A DNA stretch of 64,000 bases from Notospermus geniculatus (taxonomy: Eukaryota > Nemertea > Pilidiophora > Heteronemertea > Lineidae), in contig NMRB01001095.1 in the NCBI GenBank assembly GCA_002633025.1, positions 103,079-167,078 on the forward strand, in the 5' to 3' direction. Numbering within the stretch: position 1 is the stretch's first letter; each line of letters opens with the position of its first letter. Shown here in pieces: positions 13,001-21,386 of this stretch. Below the pieces are notes generated by a model, which saw only the letters and a list, made by a program, of their open reading frames with translations, was not told the DNA's origin and ran no database searches. Both the position numbers and the translations under genes were made by a program.

Positions 13001-16000
13001 GGCCAACTTACGTCAGAAAATTCTCATATGGAGTACCTTGGTGTGATGTGGAAAGACATCATATGACTTCTCAGCAGGGGTGGTGGATCTAGGACTTGGA
13101 GAATGAGGGGGTGTCTGGTGCCTCATTACTGAAAAACCACAGTCAATTTCAAAGATTTATTACAAATAGGAGGGCCCTACCTTAGACGCAGTGGTTCTGC
13201 ACCTGCCTCATTGAGTGACAGAGCACGGCTCACACTGAAATCATCAGCATTTACTTCTTCAGATTTCAACTCATATAATGTCCTAAAATATCATTGATGT
13301 CTTTTCCAGGTCCTACAAGATCGCATCGAGAACATGACTCGTCAGATTCAGGATCTTGAGGATAAGTCGCAGAGTCTTCAGTTGACGGTCGATCGTCTGA
13401 CTCAAGCTTTGACCAAGACGGAAGAGGCGGAGAGTGAGCAGAAAGATAGGGTACGTGTTGATTGGTTGTCTTTAATAGGGTCCGTCTTGTCGTCAAAAGC
13501 AGGTGGTTCACTTGGTGTGTCAATTTCAGGAGAAATATAACCAAAATCAACAGCTTGACGTCGTCCACATCATGTCATTGCTGCATGGGTCCCATGCAAA
13601 TGGTGTAAATGACATTAGTAAGGGCAGAGTTCCAATAGAATACTGCACTTGGTGCCCACTCAGTTGAAAGAACAGTTGGCACCAACTGTTCAAGTCTAAC
13701 GAGTACCAGTTATCTTAACTGACTGGAAAATTGTGATGCTCTTTTCAGGTGACAAACTTACACTCTGAAGTAAGATTCAATAGTTTTGAACATAAATCTT
13801 TTCCAGTTCATAATTTATCATAAATATGTATAACAAAAAATTTTCATCATTCTCATTTCATTTTGATAAGTTTTCTGAAGTATGTAACCTGATCATCATT
13901 GGTCATCAGTTTACTCAACTATTATCATTGCTGTCCACTACCATTATAAACCTGCAGGGGCATACATTTCAACTCACGTGTTGTAAGGCTGTTAACCCTT
14001 TCCTCGGTTGCGGCATGTGCCTATTTTCGCTGGAGCGGGTCACATAAACATACATACAAACATCTAATCCTTCTGTGACTCTGTGTAACAGACAAATTTC
14101 ACTCTAAATTCTGTGTAATTTACAGACAACAATTCAAATAAGTTATACGTTTTAGGGTGAAAAAGATGTATTTTGGAATATCTTGTGGAAGTTCTAAAAC
14201 ATAACTACCGGTAACAATAGCTGCGATAAAAAGATACTTGTCACTTTAGCAGCTTCCAATGGCCTAAAGTATCAATCATCTTATGTCCTGTCCATCTCTC
14301 GCTCAGGTCCAGTCACTGAACATGTCGCTACAAGATACGGCCGGCACCGTCCAAGAGTTACAGGAACGTGTCCAACAACTCCAGAGGGCGCTGACCAGCA
14401 GTGAGCACGACCGTCGCGTACTGCAGGAGAGACTTGACACCACCAGGTAAGACTAGGTTTCAGTGTGCAGTCTCCTTATAGTCAGATTCACTTCTCATGT
14501 GTCCTGAAACAATGCCATCAGCGAGTATTGTTAGGGACCAAAATAGATGTATCATACATGTGTCCTTGTTTTCTTTACAGACAAGCTTTGAATGAAGCTA
14601 AGAAGCAGAACCACAGCTTGATGGAGCGAGTCCAAGCCATGCAGAATGAATTTGGTGAGAGTGAAGTGAGGAGATCTGAACTGGAAGGCCAGATGAGGCA
14701 GTCCCATTCTGTAAGTGTTCCAGCGGTCAGTTTTGAAAAGATACGAGGGGAAACTGGGAGGAGTCTTATTGGAGTAGTGCACAGGGGAAACACCCATGTC
14801 TGCTACCAATGAAGTTGCGGGTTCAATCACTGGTCATTCCTGTGGCTTTATGTGGCAGAGAGGGCGATTTCCTAATGTAAATGATTTCAAAAACGAATAA
14901 TGAATTTCCAATCCAGATGCTGGTACAGCGCCAGGAGTCTGAACAGGATATCAACCAACGTCTCCAGAAGTGTCAGATGGAGAAACAGGCCATCGCAGAA
15001 CGTGCCTCCTCGCTGCAGAGGACCCTCGCCACCATCGAGTCCGAGAAACGTGAAATGGAAAGATCTGCTGTCAGACTGGAGAAAGATAAGACCGCCTTGA
15101 AGAAAACTCTTGATAAGGTGGGTGGCAGTGCGGTTTCTCTTATCCATTTCAGGTTTTGGCATTCTTACTTGGTAGAATTTTAGGGGGAGATTCGTATCAA
15201 GTTGCGGCAAGCTCCGACAACAGATACTATATGCAAATGGGAGGCAAGATAAAACAGATCTTGGCTTGCAGCCCATGTGAGTCAACCACTGATCACCTTC
15301 GATATTTTTCACAGGTGTGCTCCCATTTCGCCTAAACCCATTCTGTAGGCGAAATGGGTGTAGGCAAAATAGGAGTGGGTGAAATGGGCCATAACCTTGT
15401 CGTGTGACTGACCGTGGCTAATTTTGCCCTCCGGTGACATTTGCAGGTTGAACGAGAGAAGATGAGAACAGAAGAGGTGGCCACTAAGTCTGTGTATGAG
15501 AAGAACGAACTTGACCGATCGATGAACCGTCTCGAGGAGGATAACATGGAGATGCAGCGACAGATTCAGAACCTGCAGGCCCAGTTGGCAGAGACGGAAC
15601 AGGGACATGCTGGAAGGTGAGAGAGAAGTGGCGACTGCTGCGTTTTGCAGTGAGAGGTGCAGTTTTCCTGTCAAACCCACACTATTCACCGTAAACAGTC
15701 ACAAGAAACGGTGTTATGGAAACAGGGCTTAAAGACTTGTTTCCACACCACTCCAATCAGGACTTAACTGCATGGTTGTCACTGGCGTTGTGTTCTTTTG
15801 TCACACAACAGGTCGAGAGCTGACAGACATTGCAACTACAAAGTCCGGTGGAAACTGCATGGAAAGCAAGGGAAACCGTGTGGTGGAAACAAGGCTTAAG
15901 TTATAAAAGCATATGGCCACCCTATGCCCGCCAGTGCAGTTGCCCGCCAGTGCAGTCTGGGCAGTTGTCTGAGTTTCAATATAGTAGCCATTTAGATATT

Positions 16001-16674
16001 CCTGTTTCTCCCCTTGATAGATTTTCATGATTTATTTCAGGTTGATTGAACTGACCACACGCCATCGTGCCGAGACCGAGATGGAGACCGAACGTCTGCG
16101 TACGGCTCAGCTTCAGGCCGAGAGGACATTGGAAGCCAGAGAACGCGCTCATAGACAGCGAGTGAAAGGATTGGAGGAACAGGTCAGTACACATTTCTTA
16201 TCTGGCGTCTCCAGCTGTTTGTTCAATTCGCCTAATGTTGTCTAAAGAGCTAATAATGTTGTATTTGGCACTCAGTTGTGGATACAAAATTATTTTTTCC
16301 TGAATGTTTCCATTTCATTACAGATTGCCACCCTCAAGGATCAGCTAGCCCAGGAAATGCGTAAACGCCAACAGTACATCTCCCGCAGCGCACACACCGG
16401 CGACGAAATTAGCAACATTAGGAGTATCCTCAACGGATCCTTGACGAACGTATCCCGCGATCCAGGACTTGATTCCGTCCTTCTCGAACACGAGGCTCGC
16501 AAACTTGACGAGAGTATGGAATACCATCAGCCAACTAGGCTATCGCCACGTCACAGGTCCCCCGTCCGTGCTGCTTCCCCACCGCGCCGATTGACGTCCA
16601 CACCCACCGGCAGATCGTCATCCCTCCGACGGGCGACAAGCCCCATCAGTGGGCGCCGAGGCCTCCGAAAGTAG
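3658..16674 (+). CDS. CROCC: Rootletin (ciliary rootlet coiled-coil protein), C-terminal ~1,320 residues, 17 exons
   Basis: Rootletin polymerises into the striated rootlet at the base of cilia and into the linker between centrioles. Seventeen exons join with matching phases and give one uninterrupted frame ending in TAG at 16672-16674. Almost the whole product is heptad coiled coil rich in E, K, Q, R and L. Exons 9-17 match the conserved vertebrate rootletin C-terminus: DIDPEAVR, then RRSLEGDLQR, SSEHDRRVLQERLD, SAVRLEKDKTALKKTLDKV and RTLEARERAHRQRVKGLEEQ. Two parts are not coiled coil: an SP-rich basic linker (about residues 646-712 of this fragment, nine Ser-Pro) and an SP/TP-rich basic tail (about 1276-1320). 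The N-terminal third lies outside the window. Family assignment is firm; whether this is a CROCC or CROCC2 orthologue cannot be told in an invertebrate. Confidence 0.93.
5736..5905 (+). CDS. CROCC: Rootletin exon 2
   Basis: Acceptor TCCTTCAG, donor GTATGT, ends in phase 0. The product begins ADIARLRKEMEIEVEKLEHQ and ends HEEDLERVQREK, all coiled coil. Confidence 0.88.
6660..6839 (+). CDS. CROCC: Rootletin exon 3
   Basis: Acceptor CCTTTGAAG, donor GTTAGT; exactly 60 codons in phase 0. The product runs ENQRIQLESQREE to LLMAENDKQQ. Confidence 0.85.
6962..7158 (+). CDS. CROCC: Rootletin exon 4
   Basis: Acceptor CTTTTCAG, donor GTAAGT; phase 0 in, phase 2 out. The product runs ALSLAEQEKSTLQEKLNN to DLKRFRIQFEEAT and is coiled coil. 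Confidence 0.88.
7192..7345 (-). mobile_element. tRNA-like SINE copy (family 1)
   Basis: Read on the minus strand, this has the family-1 features: a head like GGCAAAGTGTAAACATCCGC, then GGTTCCAGGTGCAATCCCAG in the B-box place, and a downstream block with ATGTGATGAAGAGG. It nearly fills the 219-bp intron between rootletin exons 4 and 5. Related copies lie at 14768, 21861, 38247, 42926, 43490, 49701 and 51932. Confidence 0.7.
7378..7553 (+). CDS. CROCC: Rootletin exon 5
   Basis: Acceptor GTTTTCAG, donor GTAAGT; enters at codon position 3 and leaves after position 1. The product includes EAHEKELKDLKNIITDLQ and ends LIEANRKIREG across the junction. Confidence 0.88.
7674..7859 (+). CDS. CROCC: Rootletin exon 6
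   Basis: Acceptor TTCCCAG, donor GTAAGT. The product runs EECRELMRKDITDLKRCC to LGRNLSDSKQRML. The phase joins to the next exon to give V. Confidence 0.88.
8007..8251 (+). CDS. CROCC: Rootletin exon 7
   Basis: Acceptor TTCTTCAG, donor GTAAGT; ends in phase 0. The product runs LEEEKSGVQKEAGDLRASL to EARRENFGLKQK. Confidence 0.88.
8506..8941 (+). CDS. CROCC: Rootletin exon 8, coiled coil into SP-rich linker
   Basis: Acceptor CCTTCAG, donor GTAAGC. It begins VVETEASREALRKELANCQ and continues as coiled coil to a short IASIHSTLRRT-like segment (FKLASIHSTLRRTIGF). The final ~25 residues switch to a basic Ser-Pro run (RSPSPVARARSPSPKR), which breaks the coiled coil. Confidence 0.9.
9094..9420 (+). 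CDS. CROCC: Rootletin exon 9, end of SP linker and start of conserved C-terminal coil
   Basis: Acceptor TTTTGCAG, donor GTGGGT. It opens GFDNTYTTTTEGRGSP, continues with more Ser-Pro sites (GSPDRSRSPMRSLSPSRM), then has DIDPEAVRVALRDFVQQL, a segment well conserved in vertebrate rootletin. It ends QRSLGECEE. Confidence 0.92.
10403..10589. mobile_element. Palindromic MITE-like element (~187 bp)
   Basis: The arms pair over GGTTTAAG...GATACC, GGTATTGGTCGTCTCACCAA and CCTAAACCC, with the reverse complements in order on the right (GGGTTTAGG, TTGGTGAGACGACCAATACC, GGTATC). The turn is near 10497. A piece of the outer end (TTCTATTCTAAACCACC) recurs inverted at about 11052-11068. A non-autonomous foldback DNA element is inferred. 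Confidence 0.75.
11301..11365 (+). repeat. Dispersed repeat beginning AGTAGAACCTC
   Basis: The block AGTAGAACCTC...GGACACCTCTG...GGACGCCTCT recurs in diverged form at 26551-26610 and 62104-62165. It looks like one end of an old interspersed repeat; the class is unknown. Confidence 0.55.
11506..11849 (+). CDS. CROCC: Rootletin exon 10
   Basis: Acceptor TTTTTCCAG, donor GTAAGA; ends in phase 0. The product runs from DKRGIDSRLASAQAAL to TLTDKETENQ and contains LELNRRSLEGDLQRMR, one of the clearest matches to vertebrate rootletin (LELQRRSLEGELQR). Confidence 0.93.
12022..12250. mobile_element. CRE-containing MITE-like repeat, copy 1
   Basis: About 229 bp alignable along its length to 46331-46552. 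Shared blocks include GTCATCACAGAAAAATCTGCCA and GTGTGTGTGACTTCAACCATGAC. Two perfect TGACGTCA palindromes remain here (12077-12084, 12217-12224). It lies in a rootletin intron. Confidence 0.8.
13310..13450 (+). CDS. CROCC: Rootletin exon 11
   Basis: Acceptor TTTTCCAG, donor GTACGT; 47 codons in phase 0. The product includes LQLTVDRLTQALTKTEE, corresponding to vertebrate LQLTVERLNGALAKVEE. Confidence 0.92.
14307..14446 (+). CDS. CROCC: Rootletin exon 12
   Basis: Acceptor TCGCTCAG, donor GTAAGA; leaves after codon position 2. The product runs VQSLNMSLQDTAG to SSEHDRRVLQERLDTT and is conserved with vertebrate rootletin. Confidence 0.92.
14581..14710 (+). CDS. CROCC: Rootletin exon 13
   Basis: Acceptor CTTTACAG, donor GTAAGT; enters at codon position 3 and leaves in phase 0. 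The product runs RQALNEAKKQNHSLMERVQ to QMRQSHS. Confidence 0.9.
14768..14875 (+). mobile_element. tRNA-like SINE copy (family 1)
   Basis: Plus-strand copy with AGTGCACAGGGGAAACACCC as the A-box region and GCGGGTTCAATCACTGG as the B-box region, followed by TTATGTGGCAGAGAGGGCGA. It aligns with the copy at 43490 and with the reverse complement of that at 21861. It lies in the intron between exons 13 and 14. Confidence 0.65.
14917..15117 (+). CDS. CROCC: Rootletin exon 14
   Basis: Acceptor AATCCAG, donor GTGGGT; 67 codons in phase 0. It contains SLQRTLATIESEKREMERSA and then VRLEKDKTALKKTLDK, a diagnostic rootletin segment. Confidence 0.93.
15447..15616 (+). CDS. CROCC: Rootletin exon 15
   Basis: Acceptor ATTTGCAG, donor GTGAGA; leaves after codon position 2. 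The product runs VEREKMRTEEVATKSVYE to QAQLAETEQGHAG. Confidence 0.9.
16041..16182 (+). CDS. CROCC: Rootletin exon 16
   Basis: Acceptor TTATTTCAG, donor GTCAGT. The product contains RTLEARERAHRQRVKGLEEQ, which is almost identical to the last coiled-coil segment of vertebrate rootletin. Confidence 0.95.
16324..16674 (+). CDS. CROCC: Rootletin terminal exon 17 with SP-rich basic tail
   Basis: Acceptor CATTACAG; stop TAG at 16672-16674. It starts IATLKDQLAQEMRKRQQY and continues for 116 residues. The last ~45 residues form a basic tail with four Ser-Pro and one Thr-Pro (for example RLSPRHRSPVRAASPPRR) and end GRRGLRK. The vertebrate tail is shorter, from memory. Confidence 0.93.
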   Translation: MATLKDQLAQEMRKRQQYISRSAHTGDEISNIRSILNGSLTNVSRDPGLDSVLLEHEARKLDESMEYHQPTRLSPRHRSPVRAASPPRRLTSTPTGRSSSLRRATSPISGRRGLRK

Positions 16675-17644
16675 GCACTGCCATGAGATATACGAATATT
16701 ATTAGACTCCGTCATTCCATCCAGTTAAATGCGGCGAGTCAGATATTGTTCGATCTCTGCTCGCCAAAATCATTCCACCCATTGACAAAACAGACTATGC
16801 AAATCATTACTTATGCCATCTGGTGGTGCTTATATGAACTATTTTCTTGAAGAAAATCAGTATTGCATAAGATTAAGAACTTTGCAGGAACATCAGAATT
16901 GCATACAGGTATGGATTACCAGTTTGAATTCCAGTTTTTATATGAACCATGATCCATGGGTTGTTGTAAAATGGGGATCATTGAAAGGAAGGACTAATGT
17001 AAAGTAAAACTCTGGCAGCAACAGACAATGGTCTTAACTTATTATACATTTATTTCGTATATAAAATCTCGCGAAGGATGTGTTAGTAGGTCATTACGAA
17101 AGGAGTAGATATTTTAGGATATAGGAGCTACATTATACTGGTTTTCAGGAGTGAAAGCAGTGGTAAAGACCAGATTATTCTGCTTGTGAGGAACAAAACT
17201 CCCCTCAGACGAAGCCTGTGACGACCTTGAAAATTGAAAATTGAATGAACATTGAAAACATTGCTACACCCAGTGAAAGTTGAAGGTTTCGAAAAGATCG
17301 CACAAGTTTTGTGGATTTTGACAGATTTATGACTTTTTCATGAAATCTGTGAAACTCAGATTATTTATAACGAAGGAAATATCCCTTTGATGATAAACTG
17401 AATAACATTTCTCCAAATAACTTCACAAAAGACACTCATTTGGAAAAAAAGGGGCGACGTCTGAGGGGCTTTTGCGTCTGCTGGGGTTGAGAAGGATGCT
17501 GACAGGAGACTTTGGATTCAGTTAACTTTTCACTACTGTGATATTCAAGTGTATGTGTGTACTTATCAGGAATAACGGGATTTATTCAGGGAGGAGGGAG
17601 TTGATCGGCCTGCAGTGTTAAACACCACGAACTTGAACTTTAGC

Positions 17645-17748
17645 CCTGTCTCCACTTGGCCTGCGAGTCACCAGGAGCATACTTGCGCTGACGCTCGCGG
17701 TGACTTGGCTGGTGATCTGCAGTGGTTTGCGGGCCAAGTAGAGACACA
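17645..17748. repeat. Palindromic element in the 3' region
   Basis: GTCTCCACTTGGCCTGCGAG on the left pairs imperfectly with GCGGGCCAAGTAGAGAC on the right, with inner GTCACCAG/CTGGTGA-type pairing. The left end resembles other TTTCCAC-ended foldbacks (15705-15905, 52556-52776). Confidence 0.5.
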
Positions 17749-18716
17749 TCATTTCTGTGGAATCTTTGATGACTTCATCTTTTGAGAACGGAAGTTTTTG
17801 ACCTTGGTGTTGACTTTTTCTTGGTAATCTTATGGATTTTTACAAGAAAAAAAAATGAAATTTTGTGTCGAAATTTTTTTTTTAAACCGTTCAAAACGGC
17901 AAGTGGAATCAAAAAAGTGGAACACAAGCCAGACGTTGGGTAACTCAAAATCTTCTATTTCAACTCCCCCTCCCTGATATTTTGTCCAACTTTGAATTAT
18001 TGCAGTGGTTACGCTACCATAGGTGACATTTCTTTCTTACATTAATTATGACTCCGTTCTTTTGAATAATTTGATGCCGTCCATTACAAGATCGTTTGCG
18101 CCATTTCATAACTGCTTTCGGGGCAAACGATTTAGAAAGTAATTCTCATTGTATTTAAGTCCATATACTATTACTGATAATCGCTCTGTTTTATAAAACG
18201 TTTATTTAAAATATTTTGGAGTGATGGAACACAAAGTATAGGCCGAGGGAAATTGTGGTTGTTTGTCAATTTTCACCCCTCTTGGTCTCGAACATAGGTC
18301 GTCTCAAACTGTGAGATCATTTTATTAAAGACGTAGAAATATTTGGGTAGGATTGACAGCAATGGCAGCAAAATCGCACGTCACAAACGTCACACTGTAC
18401 ATACATGTAGGTAGCGCACAGTGTTCAATTTCAAATGGTGTGGTGCCCTTCTGCTACCCAATTTACGTCTTTAACTGAAACACTGTAGTCTGTAAGTTTC
18501 GAAATTTGTGTACTTGATTCAATAGAACCCATTCATAACTGAACAAACCTGAGACTTAACACCAAAGGACTGAAATTTGGTCAGATTATTAAAGATTAAA
18601 GTTTGTGGAGAATGCAATAGTCGACAAAAGTCATATGAAAGAATTGAAATGCATATGAATATATTCTGTCCAATGGTATTGAAACGTTTGTATTAAACCC
18701 CTAATAGGGCCTGCCT

Positions 18717-18785
18717 ACAAGGTAAAGCCAAATTCTTAACACCAGGTAAAGCCAAATTCGTAAATACCATGTTAAGCCGAATTTC
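18717..18785. repeat. Three copies of a ~26-bp unit
   Basis: The unit AGGTAAAGCCAAATTCTTAA occurs, followed by two diverged copies (AGGTAAAGCCAAATTCGTAA and TGTTAAGCCGAATTTCTGA). A small minisatellite. Confidence 0.6.
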
Positions 18786-19566
18786 TGACAGTTTGATTTG
18801 GGTTTCCTTTATAATAATTTGAATAGTAATCTTGAGTGTTGTGGTTCATCTTGAACCTTTCGATGTAGATATTTCGGAGAACCTATGTCAGACCAGGAGG
18901 GATGTAGCTAATGCGTGCACAAACAATTATTGTAAATTTTACACATCATGAACAAATCTTTAACGAATGAATTAATTAAATCTAATCAAAACCATAATGA
19001 GCACTTGTGGGGAATTTGTTATGAATCTCAGACCTTTTGATCAAATGTTTTTATGACCAATCGAAAAAGTGTGCACTGTTTCACATCTGTAAAAAAACGT
19101 GTTAAATAAGCAAAATTATTCTGGTATTATTCAAGAGGTTGTATATTTTTGAAGGCCCTTCCCCACTGGTGCACTTTCAGGCGTATGGAGGTCAAGGTCA
19201 TGTATTCTTGTAGGTTTCTAAAGTAAATTGTGTTGTTTTTTTATTATTTTGTGCTTAATGCAAGTTCATGTAGATTTTGGTTCGGTTTCATGAAACATTT
19301 GGTTGAATTCAGCATGATCTGCCCTCAGTTCCAGGATAAACTTGACAGTATGACACAAAGACGTCAATGATGATAAAAACTTCACCACTTCATGATACCA
19401 ACTTCATCAAATGTCGTAAGAACCATCCAATAAGATTTTCCACATATGATTTTTTGGTGATGTTTATTTCAACTGTTTGTGTGATGTAATATCCAAACGC
19501 TGCTCATGGTGTAAAAAGGAATTGTCAGCACCAGTTGGCCTGTTCATTCTAAATTTGGGGACATTG

Positions 19567-19703
19567 TGACCTTGTAGTTCCCTTGCTTTGACCTTGAGGT
19601 AAGTACATTGTGACCTTGAGATTAGTATGCTCTGACCTTGAGCTCAGTACTTTGACCTTGAGATTAGTGCTCTGACCTTGAGGTCAGTGCTTTGTGACCT
19701 TGA
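19567..19703 (-). promoter_or_regulatory. Phased array of TCAAGGTCA nuclear-receptor half-sites
   Basis: TGACCTTGA (minus strand TCAAGGTCA) occurs perfectly at 19589, 19611, 19633, 19653, 19673 and 19695, with a degenerate copy TGACCTTGT at 19567. Spacings are 22, 22, 22, 20, 20 and 22 bp. TCAAGGTCA is the known extended half-site for ERR and FTZ-F1/SF-1 type monomeric nuclear receptors. Another perfect site lies on the plus strand at 19192-19200. Binding is inference; the array may be a minisatellite whose unit happens to hold the site. Confidence 0.6.
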
Positions 19704-20020
19704 GGCCTTGAAGGTGAGCATTGTGACTTGATGTTGCAGCAGTATGTCTGACGTTGAGATTCTGCCGCCAAGTTCAAGTCCTCGATGAGCTGAAGTCTTG
19801 GCAGCCAATTTTGAATGGTGTTGGAGGAGAGATCATGAGTTGCTAGCACCAAAAACGCCCAAACTTAACACTTTGGATTTGCTTGTCTGATCATCCAGTC
19901 TCCACAGAGCACCAAAGTCACAGACGTAGGTGCTTTTTAGGCCACTCTGTGTGTGTGATTTGAGTCTGTTGGAGTTATGATCCCCTGGCCTTTCACTTCA
20001 TGTGAGGCATCAGTTGAGAG

Positions 20021-20058
20021 AATCCCTGGGACCAGGTAATAAACCTGGATGGGGAATT
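20021..20058 (+). repeat. Stem-loop copy 1 in the presumed 3' UTR
   Basis: AATCCCTGGGACCAGGT pairs imperfectly with ACCTGGATGGGGAATT across a short AATAA loop. A second copy lies at 20351-20393. Confidence 0.55.
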
Positions 20059-20350
20059 TTCTGACAAGTGAATTTCAAGTTGCGTGGTTTGGACAAGTTT
20101 GGGAGTCCACATCTTGAAATATCAAGGCTTCCGTACACTAGGCTTTCGGGTTACGCTCCACTCGCTGAGAGAGCAGAGACCGAGGGCAAAGTAATTTTAA
20201 CCCTTGCTGGTTCAAGATGCACCTCTATTGTATCTCATTTCTGATACCATTCTGCATAACACCACGCTGAGAAATCTTGGTGCATAATGATTCTGACCAA
20301 TCAGACAAGGTATAACCTGAACCCTAGGAAATACCGAGTCATGATTGAGA

Positions 20351-20393
20351 AATTCCCTGGGACCAGGTTGATTTATACCTGGATGGGGAATTT
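20351..20393 (+). repeat. Stem-loop copy 2 in the presumed 3' UTR
   Basis: AATTCCCTGGGACCAGGT and ACCTGGATGGGGAATT flank a TGATTTAT loop. The stem is the same as copy 1, the loop differs. Confidence 0.55.
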
Positions 20394-20827
20394 TTGCCAC
20401 TGATTCGTCTTCAGACGTCATGCGGCACAATTACAGCTGGGCAGTGGTACGATAGCACATCAGTTTATTAAAGATATGGGTCTAAAACCACAGATCTTCA
20501 AGAGGGAAGTTTTTGCACGTTTATTCCGAAGTTAACTCCTATCTAAATTTTGTCCAACCAAAAGGGGGAAGATGTCTTAATCTCATAGTGTTATCAAGTT
20601 GTGAATTCCTGGAACAGAGCAGTTCCGCAGAAAATTCTCAAAGTGTTTCCTGAGACCAGCCCTGTTCTTGTTTTTAAGGAAATATTTAAAATATTATTTT
20701 ATTACTTTTTTCGGTTGATTTTAGACCATGTAGGGACAACGTAGCTGCTCGCTTCTAGTGAATCTTGTTGTATAGAATGTAATAGAATGATAATGCCTTA
20801 CTGTGTCGTCAGGGCCGACAAGGTCAA

Positions 20828-20833
20828 AATAAA
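20828..20833 (+). terminator. AATAAA poly(A) signal, likely rootletin
   Basis: Canonical hexamer followed within about 50 nt by a T/G-rich stretch. On the opposite strand, AATAAA signals for TMC lie at 20698-20703 and 20520-20525, so the two transcripts may overlap at their 3' ends. Confidence 0.5.
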
Positions 20834-20850
20834 TGAGTGATTGATGAATG

Positions 20851-21284
20851 AGAAAAAATGACATCTGTCGTTTTCTTCTGTGGTGATTTTGTAGAAAGAA
20901 ACTTTTGGCCTCGTGTTGTACAGCAAAGTAATTAAATTCACAGCTTATTCATACAGGATGTATCAAAACATAATGCAAGTCTGGTTTCAGAAGAAATGGG
21001 ATTTGCCAAGGCCCTCTTCTTTATGTGTGTTCCATCATAAATCATGTCGTCTACTGGGGACCCTCTGCCGTTTTCCCCACAGCTTTGTCTTCAGGGTGGC
21101 TGGTTCCGGCCAGATTCCTGTTGAGGTCACTATGGGACAGGTCTGTAGCCAAGGATCATTTCCAACTAAGGCACTGCTCAACTTCATCAGCTGAGCAACC
21201 AGGCACAGCTGCCTCTAGTTCATGTCATTTACATACAATAGCACCATTTGAGATGAAGAAAAACTCGTGTGTCTTCAAAAAGCA
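20851..21284. other. Region between rootletin 3' end and TMC stop codon
   Basis: No exon or repeat is recognised. On the minus strand it would be TMC 3' UTR. Confidence 0.5.
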
Positions 21285-21386
21285 TCAAACAATGGACATA
21301 TCTGTCTCACTTCCTGAAGCACATGATTTGTTGTACTTGCTGTTCAGTGCAGCTGCCAGAATCTTCCGCTTCCCAACACAACGCTC
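21285..21386 (-). CDS. TMC: TMC exon 14 (terminal)
   Basis: Acceptor TTCATTTTCAG and phase 0 in. It encodes 33 residues from ERCVGKRKILAAALNSKY to ETDMSIV, then TGA. The basic helical start continues the helix of exon 13, as in the post-membrane region of other TMCs. The final S-I-V fits a class I PDZ-binding motif. Confidence 0.8.
   Translation of the reverse strand, partial: ERCVGKRKILAAALNSKYNKSCASGSETDMSIV

Larger units (their letters stand above)
16675..20850 (+). other. CROCC: Probable rootletin 3' UTR and downstream region
   Basis: No protein-like ORF is present for 4.2 kb after the stop. A canonical AATAAA at 20828-20833 is followed by a TGTCGTTTTCTTCTGTGGTG-type GU-rich stretch, as expected for a poly(A) site. 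Other AATAAA or ATTAAA words occur earlier (for example 20038-20043), so shorter UTR forms are possible. The region holds a palindrome (17645-17748), a triplicated 26-bp unit (18717-18785), the TGACCTTGA array (19567-19703) and two similar hairpins (20021-20058, 20351-20393). Confidence 0.45.

Noticed and set aside
12829-13092. 87-codon frame beginning MSVYECLRMVSNEK
   Set aside because: It lies within a rootletin intron, its second half overlaps the dispersed 54-bp-type repeat, and it has no family resemblance.
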